DNA from: Candidatus Thorarchaeota archaeon | GTDB lineage: Archaea > Asgardarchaeota > Thorarchaeia > Thorarchaeales > Thorarchaeaceae | Direction: 5' to 3' | Length of the DNA: 13,408 bases | NCBI GenBank assembly: GCA_011365025.1 | Contig: RDOF01000059.1 | Span: forward strand, 1-13,408 | Shown: positions 1-6,644 of the stretch, piece by piece | Layout of the letters: each line of letters opens with the position of its first letter | Position numbering within the stretch: position 1 is the stretch's first letter | The notes under the pieces: generated by a model | The model's database searches: none | What the model was told of the DNA's origin: nothing | What the model saw: only the letters and a program-made list of their open reading frames with translations | Program-made: the position numbers and the translations under genes

Positions 1-1
1 T

Positions 2-172
2 AATACTAGAGAGGCAACACTCAAGGTTACTGTACTTGAAGGTACTACCATAAATACAGGGACAACTACTGGTGATAATACAACATCTTCATATGTTATG
101 CTCTTAGCAGTGGGCGGAGGTGCAGTAATTCTACTCGTCGTTATTGTGCTATTCATGAAGAAACGAGGATAA
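2..172 (+). CDS. C-terminal end of a membrane-anchored surface protein (partial)
   Basis: The open frame runs in from the left edge and stops with TAA at 170-172, giving 56 visible residues. It has three parts: a short beta-strand-like end of an extracellular domain (EATLKVTVLEG), a Thr/Asn/Gly-rich linker, and one hydrophobic membrane segment of about 22 residues (LLAVGGGAVILLVVIVLF) followed by the basic tail MKKRG and the stop. This is the usual layout of an archaeal surface protein held by a single C-terminal helix, with the bulk outside and a basic stop-transfer tail inside. The Thr-rich stretch is a plausible O-glycosylated stalk. The N-terminal domains lie outside the window, so the function cannot be named. 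It is convergent with the hydrogenase operon on the other strand. Confidence 0.75.
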   Translation, partial: NTREATLKVTVLEGTTINTGTTTGDNTTSSYVMLLAVGGGAVILLVVIVLFMKKRG

Positions 173-380
173 GAAAGCTCGATAGACACCACTAACAAGG
201 GAGATAGATGTCATCCGAGATGAACTCCTCTGGGGTCACGTTGACTTCCTTGTTTGTACTTGGCCGCAAAGAGAGATGTGGTTTAGGAATGGTGATTCAG
301 ATGCTACTGCATTGCATAGTTCTACCAATGGAGTAAATTGTCAAAAATACAGTTTTATGATTCATCAATGAGGTGAGATA
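173..380. other. Convergent intergenic region without a supportable gene
   Basis: This stretch lies between the 3' end of the surface-protein gene and the 3' end of the hydrogenase operon. I checked both strands. Only short frames without a good start or ribosome binding site are present, for example about 30 start-less codons on the - strand ending near 199. I see no tRNA, repeat array or mobile-element signature. Confidence 0.5.
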
Positions 381-418
381 GGAAAAGAAAAGGGAGGGAA
401 GGAGTGTGACAAGCACAC
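381..418 (-). terminator. Probable terminator of the hdr-mvh-vhuU operon
   Basis: Read on the - strand, a 5-bp hairpin (GTGTG, loop CTTGT, CACAC; 404-418) is followed at once by a long pyrimidine tract with two T4 runs (381-403). Archaeal termination typically depends on T-rich tracts. The position, just after the SECIS-like element and at the convergent end of two transcription units, fits. The hairpin stem could compete with extension of SECIS helix I. Not experimentally supported. Confidence 0.45.
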
Positions 419-419
419 C

Positions 420-478
420 CGAGCAGGGTTGTCAGACCCGGTCCATTCGTTTACGACCGCGTCTTCATCCGCCGCCAG
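420..478 (-). promoter_or_regulatory. Eukaryote-like SECIS element for the VhuU selenocysteine
   Basis: Read on the - strand, this folds as a textbook SECIS. The 5' side has A-UGA at 468-465. Helix II pairs 464-455 with 443-434 (9 of 10 pairs, a single G-G mismatch). An 11-nt apical loop at 454-444 contains unpaired AAA at 452-450. The 3' side has UGAC at 434-431, so the tandem G-A/A-G pairs of a SECIS quartet can form (G466-A432, A465-G433). Below the quartet, after two purine mismatches, helix I pairs 470-476 with 428-422 (six pairs including two G-U, one C-C mismatch), with a further pair at 478-420. Twelve bases separate the quartet UGA from the loop AA, which is the eukaryotic spacing. 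Methanogen SECIS elements have a different consensus, while eukaryote-like ones are reported in Lokiarchaeota. The UGA of the quartet is also the stop codon of the selenoprotein gene. The Sec codon lies about 70 bases upstream. I paired this by eye; no folding energy was calculated. Confidence 0.8.
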
Positions 479-614
479 TCACTAACTCCTTCCTGACTAT
501 TTCGTGGCCCTCATCGTCAACAACGACTAAATGAGCACCACAGGATAGTCAGCAGTCATAGCACCGAACCACCATTTCCAGGAGGTTCAGAATGCCTTCG
601 TCTATTTCAGTCAT
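465..614 (-). CDS. vhuU: VhuU-like selenopolypeptide: C-terminal piece of the [NiFeSe] hydrogenase large subunit
   Basis: This 49-residue frame starts with ATG at 614, 11 bases after the mvhA stop, and reads through one in-frame TGA at 549-551 to a TGA at 465-467. With the internal TGA read as Sec (U22) the core is RCYDCULSCGAH. It aligns with the C-terminal L2 motif of F420-non-reducing hydrogenase large subunits (typically D-P-C-x-x-C-x-x-H), preceded by the matching helix LLNLLEMVV. Sec takes the place of the first Cys, a terminal nickel ligand, and C25 is the bridging Cys. The 21 residues after H28 resemble the tail removed by a hydrogenase maturation endopeptidase. The upstream gene for the large subunit lacks exactly this motif, so the two polypeptides together make one active site, as in the VhuA/VhuU split known from Methanococcus. 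A SECIS-like fold follows. Unusual: the Pro before the metal-binding residue is Cys, giving a Cys-Sec dipeptide. The ribosome binding site is weak (GGA, 8 bases before ATG), so translational coupling to mvhA is likely. Confidence 0.88.
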
Positions 615-625
615 GGTTCTCAGTC

Positions 626-1942
626 CTATTTCTTGACCAACGGGTCAGGAAGTTTTAGGTCTTTGAGCCCATCCTGCTCAAAGATCAGTTTCGCAGCATC
701 CATTAAAGACTTCTCAATACCGGCAATGTTGTTGTTCGTTGCCACAACCAAGTTCGCGTGAGTTAGTATTCCCTTGTCATCGCTCTCGTAGTTGTGCAGC
801 AGAATGCCTCGTGGGGCCTCTACAATGCCAACGCCGTTGCCCTCCTTTGGCTCGACATCATCGAGCTTGACATCCTTGCTCACAATGTCTGGATCCTCGA
901 GAAGTGTCTTTATCCATTCCACAGCTTGAACAGTTTCAACGATTCTTGCATAGTGGTAGGCAAAGGTGTGGTGTGAGGGTCTTCCAACAAGCTCGCGCAT
1001 CTCCTTCAGGGCAGCATCAGCCAAAGGAGTAGCCATTTTGTCAGCAACATTGCACCTGGCTAGCGTATTTGCCCGCCAGATGCCCTCTGGATAGCCTGCT
1101 GGCTTGTAGTAGATGTGCGTAGCGTAGCTATGCTTGGGAATGTGTTCACCGTAGTAGTCAAGGTAGTCCTTTGGCTCGAAGTCCGCAACTATCTTGCCTT
1201 CGGGACTCATGACGCGAACAGTTCCTTCGTAAATGTCGAGCTCACCCTTGTTGGCGAGACCGACATAGTATGTCGGGGTCACAGCCACCTTGGTGACAAC
1301 GTCAATATACGCATTCACCACAGTCTTGGCCAGCTCCACAGTCTTGTTTAGATTGTCCAGAAGCTCAGGAATTTGTTTCAACCACTTGTCACGGTCCTCT
1401 TCAGGGAGCGACCAGAGCATACCGCCAGGGATAGCGGTCACTGGATGAATGGCCTTTGCACCGATATCGCGACATAGCTCCTGTCCAAACTCCATCATCT
1501 TGATGGCCTGAACAGCAACATCTGGGAGATCCTTTAGCACTTGGGCAACATTCCTCAGAGAGGGGTCTGCAAAGGGCCCATAAACGAAGTCAGGTGCAGC
1601 AAGTGCATAGAAGTGAATCATATGACTGCTTAGCTGTTTGGCTTCAATCAATAGACGCCGTAGCTTGATAGCTGCAGGTGGAGGAGTGACATCCCAGGCT
1701 GCTTCAACAGCCTTAACCGATGCCAGGTGATGTGGGATTGGACAAATACCGCAGATTCGTGGAGCAATCCGTGGAGCCTCCTCCATGGGGCGTCCAACCA
1801 GAAACTGCTCGAAGAATCGCGTTGACCCAACATTGAACTGGATGTCCTTCACAGTATTATCCTTGCCAAGCTTGATGGTCAAAGCACCATGGCCCTCAAG
1901 TCGAGTTACCGGGTCCACTCGAATCACTTTCTCATCAGTCAT
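626..1942 (-). CDS. mvhA: F420-non-reducing [NiFe(Se)] hydrogenase large subunit, lacking the C-terminal L2 motif
   Basis: This is the catalytic subunit of a group 3 cytoplasmic hydrogenase, which oxidises H2 at a Ni-Fe centre and feeds MvhG and MvhD. Family markers are RLEGHG at residues 14-19 and the N-terminal nickel motif RICGICPIPHH at 62-72, where C64 and C67 should bind the metal. At 438 residues it is shorter than a full-length large subunit and ends with LPDPLVKK, with no C-terminal D-P-C-x-x-C-x-x-H. The protein therefore cannot bind the metal centre by itself. The missing motif is encoded immediately downstream in the selenocysteine gene at 465-614, so this is a split subunit and not a decayed gene. 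The start ATG at 1942 overlaps the mvhG stop as ATGA (1939-1942), indicating translational coupling. The name vhuA would be equally apt because of the selenium-containing partner. Confidence 0.93.
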   Translation of the reverse strand: MTDEKVIRVDPVTRLEGHGALTIKLGKDNTVKDIQFNVGSTRFFEQFLVGRPMEEAPRIAPRICGICPIPHHLASVKAVEAAWDVTPPPAAIKLRRLLIEAKQLSSHMIHFYALAAPDFVYGPFADPSLRNVAQVLKDLPDVAVQAIKMMEFGQELCRDIGAKAIHPVTAIPGGMLWSLPEEDRDKWLKQIPELLDNLNKTVELAKTVVNAYIDVVTKVAVTPTYYVGLANKGELDIYEGTVRVMSPEGKIVADFEPKDYLDYYGEHIPKHSYATHIYYKPAGYPEGIWRANTLARCNVADKMATPLADAALKEMRELVGRPSHHTFAYHYARIVETVQAVEWIKTLLEDPDIVSKDVKLDDVEPKEGNGVGIVEAPRGILLHNYESDDKGILTHANLVVATNNNIAGIEKSLMDAAKLIFEQDGLKDLKLPDPLVKK

Positions 1943-2862
1943 TTCTTCTTTGCCTCCTCGCGCTTGATTCGAATGCTACCAAGATGACTTGTCGCATAAT
2001 CAAACCGATAGAACATGCCAAGCGGGTCCTGAACCTGTTCCTTCAGTTTGTCAGGCTCAATGGGAGCGTAACTTCCAAGCATAGACATGGAGTTGGCTCC
2101 GTGATCCTGCATTATAGGAGGCGGGGGACCAAAGCAGCCTCTACAGGTTGTTCCGTGGTTAACGCATTGCCCCTCACAAATCCCCCATGTACTTGCACCC
2201 ATACAGATGTAGCCCTGCTCAAGCAGGCACCTGTCAGGATCAGCATGTCCAGTGAAGGGACGCAATATCTCCTCAATTGGGGTTTCCTTCTTCTCACGAG
2301 CGCAGTAATGACATACAGTGTGGGGAGGTAGCTCTATTGGCTTTCCCTCCAAGAGTGCGGTGAGCGCTGTGAGGATGAGCTTTGAAGTGGGCGGGCATCC
2401 TGGCAAGTAGATATCAAACTCGACATAGTCAGTGTTCGGCCGTACCACTGGAACAATTGGGGGAACGTTCTCTGTAGGAACCTCTCCATCCTTGAAGGTC
2501 TTGTTGTTGCGGAACTTCGTGTCGTAACATTGTTCTATGTCGTAGAAGTTCGCCAAACCAGGAATACCGCCAAAGCAGGAACATGACCCGAAGGCGATGA
2601 GTATTTTGCACTTCTCACGCATGATCTTCAGAAGATGAATGTCCTCCTCTGTTCTTGCCATTCCTTCATAGAGACCGACTACGATGGACTTGTCTTCATA
2701 GCTCTCAAGGTCAGAGAGTTTGTAGTCTACGACTGCCTGCCAGTATTTGATGTCAAGTAGCGGCAGAACGTCAGCGAGACCTAGGTGAATGTCGACCAGG
2801 CTTTGGAAGCAGCCCCAACAGGAACTGCCTTGGCCCATTGCTACTGGAACTGGGTCAGCCAA
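1939..2862 (-). CDS. mvhG: F420-non-reducing hydrogenase small subunit
   Basis: This 307-residue electron-transfer subunit carries the iron-sulfur clusters that take electrons from the Ni-Fe(Se) site. The proximal cluster ligands are visible as C15-W-G-C18, a Cys in GSCSCFGG and a Cys in LPGCPP. A Cys-rich C-terminal half (VCHYCARE, then CLLEQGYICMG, CEGQC and CRGCFGPPPP) supplies further [4Fe-4S] clusters. There is no Tat signal peptide, so it is a cytoplasmic group 3 type. The start is TTG at 2862, supported by GGAGG eight bases upstream; the next Met (residue 9) is too close to the first cluster ligands and has no such site. The stop overlaps the mvhA start. The gene lies three bases after the stop of the small winged-helix-like gene. 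Confidence 0.94.
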   Translation of the reverse strand: MADPVPVAMGQGSSCWGCFQSLVDIHLGLADVLPLLDIKYWQAVVDYKLSDLESYEDKSIVVGLYEGMARTEEDIHLLKIMREKCKILIAFGSCSCFGGIPGLANFYDIEQCYDTKFRNNKTFKDGEVPTENVPPIVPVVRPNTDYVEFDIYLPGCPPTSKLILTALTALLEGKPIELPPHTVCHYCAREKKETPIEEILRPFTGHADPDRCLLEQGYICMGASTWGICEGQCVNHGTTCRGCFGPPPPIMQDHGANSMSMLGSYAPIEPDKLKEQVQDPLGMFYRFDYATSHLGSIRIKREEAKKK

Positions 2863-2865
2863 GCC

Positions 2866-3099
2866 TTAGACCTCCTTCAAACCGTAGAGTAACTCGTGAC
2901 TCTCCTCTCCAGTGACCTCGACTGTACCCCATTTCAGCATGCCAACTAGATTCCAGACGATGAGATCTTTGTTCATCTTGGTGGTTTCTGCAATCTTGGT
3001 TACTGTTGCTGGTCCAGCCTTCAGTACATCTTCGATTGCCTTTCTCTGTTTTCGAACGTCTCCACGTTTCTGCTGGAAGAATCTTTGGAACGTGCTCAT
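2866..3099 (-). CDS. Small winged-helix/HTH-like protein inside the hydrogenase operon
   Basis: This 77-residue protein starts at the second possible ATG (3099). That start gives an ATGA overlap with the mvhD stop and a nine-base spacing from GGAG at 3109-3112; the ATG at 3105 would leave only three bases. The N-terminal 20 residues are rich in Arg/Lys/Gln (FFQQKRGDVRKQRKAIEDVL). They are followed by a helix-turn-helix-like stretch (GPATVTKIAETTKMNKDLIVW) and a likely wing (MLKWGTVEVTGEESHELLYGL). This resembles small winged-helix proteins with transcriptional or protein-docking roles. There are no Cys residues, so it is not an electron carrier. Its placement between mvhD and mvhG, with tight coupling on both sides, suggests a role tied to the complex, either as a regulator or an accessory subunit. 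I do not recognise a named family, and the HTH assignment is by pattern only. Confidence 0.75.
   Translation of the reverse strand: MSTFQRFFQQKRGDVRKQRKAIEDVLKAGPATVTKIAETTKMNKDLIVWNLVGMLKWGTVEVTGEESHELLYGLKEV
2871..2875 (-). promoter_or_regulatory. Ribosome binding site supporting the TTG start of mvhG
   Basis: GGAGG on the - strand lies eight bases before TTG (2862-2860). It lies inside the last codons of the preceding small gene, so the two genes are translationally linked. The site decides for the TTG start over the internal ATG at codon 9. Confidence 0.7.
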
Positions 3100-3548
3100 T
3101 TCCATTCACTCCTTATAGGACCAAGCTCCTTTACTTGTTCAATCAAAGTTCTGACTCCGTCGGCGAATGTCTGTGCCTCCGAAGCACTTGCCCACTGCAG
3201 ACGAATCCTTCGGGGATTCACGCCTGCTTGCTCCACTGCCTTTTCCATAAGCGCCCATCTTGCTCTTAGCTTGAGGTTCCCTGAGGTGTAGTGGCAATCT
3301 CCAGGATGGCACCCAGAAACCAGTACACCATCAGCGCCCATATCAAGAGCAGCCAAGATGAACTCGGTACTTATTCGACCAGTGCAGTTTACTCGCATTA
3401 TTCTCGCATTGGGTGGGTACTGAATCCTGCTGGTGCCAGCAAGGTCAGCTCCCGCGTAGCTGCACCAATTGCAGCAAAACGCCAGGATGCGAGGCTCCCA
3501 ATCTTTAGTCTTAGTAGATTCTCTGGTTTCTATAGTGGCTTCAGTCAT
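3096..3548 (-). CDS. mvhD: MvhD, [2Fe-2S] electron-transfer subunit linking hydrogenase to HdrA
   Basis: This 150-residue protein matches the MvhD/FlpD family, which carries a [2Fe-2S] cluster and hands electrons from the hydrogenase to the HdrA flavin subunit. The conserved Cys motifs are FCCNWCSYAGAD (C25, C26, C29), VNCTGR (C55) and GCHPGDCHY (C80, C85). All these positions are Cys here, unlike selenocysteine-containing VhuD proteins of some methanogens, so only the large-subunit fragment uses Sec in this operon. The ATG at 3548 overlaps the stop of the upstream hdrA as TGATG and has GGAGGTG seven bases upstream. A GTG one codon earlier is possible but less likely. The stop overlaps the start of the next gene. 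Confidence 0.94.
   Translation of the reverse strand: MTEATIETRESTKTKDWEPRILAFCCNWCSYAGADLAGTSRIQYPPNARIMRVNCTGRISTEFILAALDMGADGVLVSGCHPGDCHYTSGNLKLRARWALMEKAVEQAGVNPRRIRLQWASASEAQTFADGVRTLIEQVKELGPIRSEWK
3108..3113 (-). promoter_or_regulatory. Ribosome binding site deciding the start of the winged-helix-like gene
   Basis: AGGAGT on the - strand lies nine bases (counted from GGAG) before the ATG at 3099 and only three before the ATG at 3105, so the inner ATG is favoured. The site lies within the end of mvhD. Confidence 0.6.
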
Positions 3549-5302
3549 CACGTGCCACCTCCAACTATCTCATCAGGGACACACAGATAGGCCTCAACCA
3601 TCGCCATCACCTGATCGTCGGTCGAGTGATACATTACGATTGCACTACTGGGACACGCAGCTGCACACGTTCCGCAGCCATGGCATTTTGCCTCTGTTAC
3701 GAACGCGACAGGCGGGTCCTGTGACTCATCCATTGCTATTGCCCCGTAGGGACATGTTGAGATGCAGGTATGACATGAGGAGCAAAGTTCAGAGATTACA
3801 TGTGAAACCGTGGACTCAATCTCAACCTCGCCCCGTGCCATCAGACCAACAGCCTTCGCCGCTGCGCCACTTGCATCGATAACTGCCTCAGAAGCGTTCT
3901 TCGCAGCCTGAGCTGCACCAGCAATCATTACACCGGCAGTATGAGTAGTGAGTGGAGCAAGTTTGATATGCTCAGGATTGAAGAAGCCATCTCCACTACG
4001 TGTAAGACCGAACATCTTCGCGGTTTCAACCACATCTTCAGGTGGAATCATAGCTGATGCCAGCACCAGGAGGTCTGGGAAAAACTCGAGGTTGTCACCT
4101 GAGAGAACATCCCTCCAAGTGAGCTTCACCACACCCTCTTCGTCAATATCCACCTGAGGCTTCTGATCTTGTGGAAACTTGCTGTAGATTACATGTTTGT
4201 GCAAAGCCAGACGATGAAGCTCTTCATGACCACGACCATAGGTTCGGATGTCCTGATAGAGGATTACGGCTTCCTCGACCTTGTCCTTGAGGTCTGCTGC
4301 TGCCTTGGCTAGTGCTGAACAGCAATGCCTTGAACAGTGCTCATGGCCCTTTTTGCCGGGTTCTCGAGACCCAACACATCCAATGAATGCGATTCTCTTG
4401 ACTTTCTTGCCATCACTTGGTCTGAAGAGGTCCGCTCGGGGTGGCATCATCTGAAGTTCAGCAAGGGTAAGAATGTCCGGGGACTCCTCATACCGGTAGT
4501 AGCCCTCGGGCCTGAAGGTTTGAAATCCGGTCGCTACAATAACAGCTCCAATATCATACTCCTTTTTCTTGCTATTCTCATTGCTCTGAATGACCGCCTT
4601 GAAATTGCCAACGTATCCATCAAACTCAACAACCTTGCTGTTTACATGAACTTTGATGTTCTTGTGACGCTTCACGTGGCGGATAAGAGGCGCAATTACT
4701 TGAGCTCCTGATTCATCTGCTGGAAAGAGGTGCGTCCAGTCCTTGGTATGGCCACCAAGCTCTCCGTTCTTCTCAACAAGGATGACCTCAAAGCCTCGCT
4801 CTGCGATGTCAAGAGCAGCCCTCAATCCGGCAATGCCACCTCCAACAACCAATGTCCGCTGCGTCACTTTCACGCTCTTGATGGGGAGACTCTCAAGCTT
4901 TGCCGCTCTTGCAACCGACATCCGCACCAAGTCCTTGGCCTTCTCGGTGGCCGCCTCTGGCTCCCTCATGTGACACCATGAAACATGCTCTCTCAGGTTC
5001 ACCTGTTCGAACAGGTAACGATTCAATCCAGCCTCTTCAGTCACTCGTCGGAATGTTGGCTCGTGCATTCTAGGGCTACAGCTTGCGACCACAACCCTGT
5101 TCAAGTTATGTTCTTTGACCATATCCTTGATCAGTTGTTGTCCTGCATCTGCGCACATGAACATGTTATGAGTGGCATATGCCACACCGGGTAAGGACTC
5201 AGCCATTTTGGCAACGCTATCGACGTCGACAACACCGGCAATGTTATGCCCACAATGACAGACGAATACTCCAATTCGTGGTTCTGTTGCTTCTTTGGTC
5301 AT
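3548..5302 (-). CDS. hdrA: HdrA-type flavoprotein with N-terminal domain and C-terminal 2[4Fe-4S] ferredoxin
   Basis: This 584-residue HdrA homologue starts with the HdrA N-terminal domain, with iron-sulfur-type Cys in FVCHCGHNI (C15, C17), FMCADAGQ (C50) and ASCSPRMHEPTF (C75). An FAD-binding Rossmann fold follows (TLVVGGGIAGLRAA, residues 150-163). It then lacks the Cys-containing FAD loop (DCSAC) and the internal ferredoxin domain of canonical HdrA; the equivalent region reads GELGGHTKDWTHLFP. The C terminus is a two-cluster ferredoxin with C507, C510, C513, C517 and C540, C543, C546, C550. These domains are the ones missing from the 446-residue HdrA just upstream, so the two probably act as a pair, comparable to the QmoA/QmoB arrangement in sulfate reducers. 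It is expected to receive electrons from MvhD next door and pass them to ferredoxin or to its partner. The start overlaps the upstream stop as TAATG. Confidence 0.9.
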   Translation of the reverse strand: MTKEATEPRIGVFVCHCGHNIAGVVDVDSVAKMAESLPGVAYATHNMFMCADAGQQLIKDMVKEHNLNRVVVASCSPRMHEPTFRRVTEEAGLNRYLFEQVNLREHVSWCHMREPEAATEKAKDLVRMSVARAAKLESLPIKSVKVTQRTLVVGGGIAGLRAALDIAERGFEVILVEKNGELGGHTKDWTHLFPADESGAQVIAPLIRHVKRHKNIKVHVNSKVVEFDGYVGNFKAVIQSNENSKKKEYDIGAVIVATGFQTFRPEGYYRYEESPDILTLAELQMMPPRADLFRPSDGKKVKRIAFIGCVGSREPGKKGHEHCSRHCCSALAKAAADLKDKVEEAVILYQDIRTYGRGHEELHRLALHKHVIYSKFPQDQKPQVDIDEEGVVKLTWRDVLSGDNLEFFPDLLVLASAMIPPEDVVETAKMFGLTRSGDGFFNPEHIKLAPLTTHTAGVMIAGAAQAAKNASEAVIDASGAAAKAVGLMARGEVEIESTVSHVISELCSSCHTCISTCPYGAIAMDESQDPPVAFVTEAKCHGCGTCAAACPSSAIVMYHSTDDQVMAMVEAYLCVPDEIVGGGT

Positions 5303-6642
5303 TATTTCACACCTGCTTTGCTTAGTATTATCGTTGCTTTCATTGCTGCTGCACTGCCTTCTGTCACGCTGTCAGGAATGTCCTTGGGACCGTCTGCGCA
5401 GCCACAGACGAAGACCCCGGGTATCTTTGTGTCAACCGGGCCAAAGTAGTGATGTACCGTGTCGACGTACCCGTCTTCACTGATGGTCACACCGAGCTTC
5501 TCTGCTAATGCGTCCATGCCTTCAGCGGGCAATATGCCAGGACTGATGACCACCAGGTCGTGCTCTACTTCGAGAGGCGTAGCCGTCAGTGTGTTCTCAA
5601 CTCGCACCTTCAACTTGCCTGGTGTCCTGCTTTGGGTCACCTCTGCAACACGCCCCCGCATGAAGTTGACACCGAACCGAGTCTGCGCCATATCGTAAAA
5701 TTGCTCGAACCCCTTTCCAAAAGCGCGGATATCTGCATAGTAGACTGTCACATCTGTATCAGGATGATGTTCTTTAGCCATTACTGCGTTCTTGATTCCG
5801 TACATGCAACATACGCGGGAGCAGTAAGGAACATCCTTGCCCACGTCTCGCGCCCCAACACACTGTACGAAACCGATGGATTCCGGAATCCTTCCATCGC
5901 TCAAGCGGATAAGATGTCCTCCAGTGGGTCCAGCGGCATTGATCAATCGCTCGTATTCCATTGCATCTATCACATCTGGAAGCCGGCCATAACCGAGGCG
6001 AGGATAAGATCTCACATCAAACATCTCATATCCTGTTGCGATGACTATTGCCCCAACATCGAACTCAAGGCGCTCATCCTGCATCTCCAAATCGATGGCG
6101 TCACGCTGGCATGCCTTTAGACACCGATTGCATTCGATGCAGGAATCCATGTCGACAGTATAGATATTGGGAGTAGCCTGAGCAAATGGAATGTAGATAG
6201 CTTTGCGAAAGCCGAGGCCCTGGTCGAATTCATTAGGGACCTCCACTGGGCATTCCGCTGCACAATCACCGCAACCAGAACATCGATCTTGGTGCACGTA
6301 GCGTGACCTCTTGATCACGCGCGCTTTGAAATCACCCATTTTTCCAACGACGCTTTCTACATTGGCATAAGTTATCAGTTCAATATTCGGATGCCTTGAA
6401 ACCTCACTGAGTCGGGGGGTAAGAATGCAAGCACTGCAGTCAAGGGTGGGAAAAGTCTTGTCCAGCTGGGCCATTCGTCCTCCTATTGAGGGAGACTTCT
6501 CCACAAGGTACACTTTGTAGCCTTGGCTAGCAATATCTAGTGCGGCTTGCATTCCTGCAACACCGCCTCCAACGACCAGAGCTCCTTTCTTCAATTGCTT
6601 TGCTTTCTTTTTCGTCGAAGCTTTCGACGACTTGGGTGACAT
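5302..6642 (-). CDS. hdrA: Short HdrA-type flavoprotein with internal ferredoxin domain
   Basis: This 446-residue protein opens with a Lys-rich leader and goes straight into the FAD Rossmann motif (ALVVGGGVAGMQAALD, residues 21-36). The loop KTFPTLDCSACILTPRLSE places C69 and C72 near the flavin, as in canonical HdrA. The inserted ferredoxin has C121, C124, C127, C131 and C168, C171, C174, C178, enough for two [4Fe-4S] clusters. The Cys-rich VPYCSRVCCMYG follows, and a final FAD-binding strand VFVCGCADGPKDIPDSV. It lacks both the N-terminal HdrA domain and the C-terminal ferredoxin, which the following gene has. It is closely similar to the outer parts of the 921-residue HdrA upstream, so the two arose by duplication. 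GGAGGG lies six bases before ATG at 6642, and the gene starts two bases after the hdrB stop. Confidence 0.9.
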   Translation of the reverse strand: MSPKSSKASTKKKAKQLKKGALVVGGGVAGMQAALDIASQGYKVYLVEKSPSIGGRMAQLDKTFPTLDCSACILTPRLSEVSRHPNIELITYANVESVVGKMGDFKARVIKRSRYVHQDRCSGCGDCAAECPVEVPNEFDQGLGFRKAIYIPFAQATPNIYTVDMDSCIECNRCLKACQRDAIDLEMQDERLEFDVGAIVIATGYEMFDVRSYPRLGYGRLPDVIDAMEYERLINAAGPTGGHLIRLSDGRIPESIGFVQCVGARDVGKDVPYCSRVCCMYGIKNAVMAKEHHPDTDVTVYYADIRAFGKGFEQFYDMAQTRFGVNFMRGRVAEVTQSRTPGKLKVRVENTLTATPLEVEHDLVVISPGILPAEGMDALAEKLGVTISEDGYVDTVHHYFGPVDTKIPGVFVCGCADGPKDIPDSVTEGSAAAMKATIILSKAGVK

Positions 6643-6644
6643 AA

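Noticed and set aside
199..300. Short - strand frame of about 30 codons in the convergent intergenic region
   Set aside because: No start codon after the preceding stop, no ribosome binding site, and no recognisable similarity.
432..467. Second TGA (465-467) also read as Sec, extending the protein to the TGA at 432-434
   Set aside because: The extension would be a short Arg-rich tail without hydrogenase character and would run through the SECIS helix; the first TGA after the tail is the simpler stop.
626..1942. Large hydrogenase subunit as a truncated pseudogene
   Set aside because: The C-terminal motif it lacks is present directly downstream in a separate frame with a Sec codon and SECIS, and the rest of the gene is intact.
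2855..3109. 84-residue alternative frame on the - strand over the winged-helix-like gene
   Set aside because: It is polar and low in hydrophobic structure, and it lacks the start-stop coupling that supports the other frame.
3469..3882. 137-residue open frame on the + strand
   Set aside because: Antisense shadow of mvhD and the 584-residue HdrA ferredoxin end.
5560..6120. 186-residue open frame on the + strand
   Set aside because: It lies antisense to the short HdrA gene, which has full motif support; no ribosome binding site or family resemblance.
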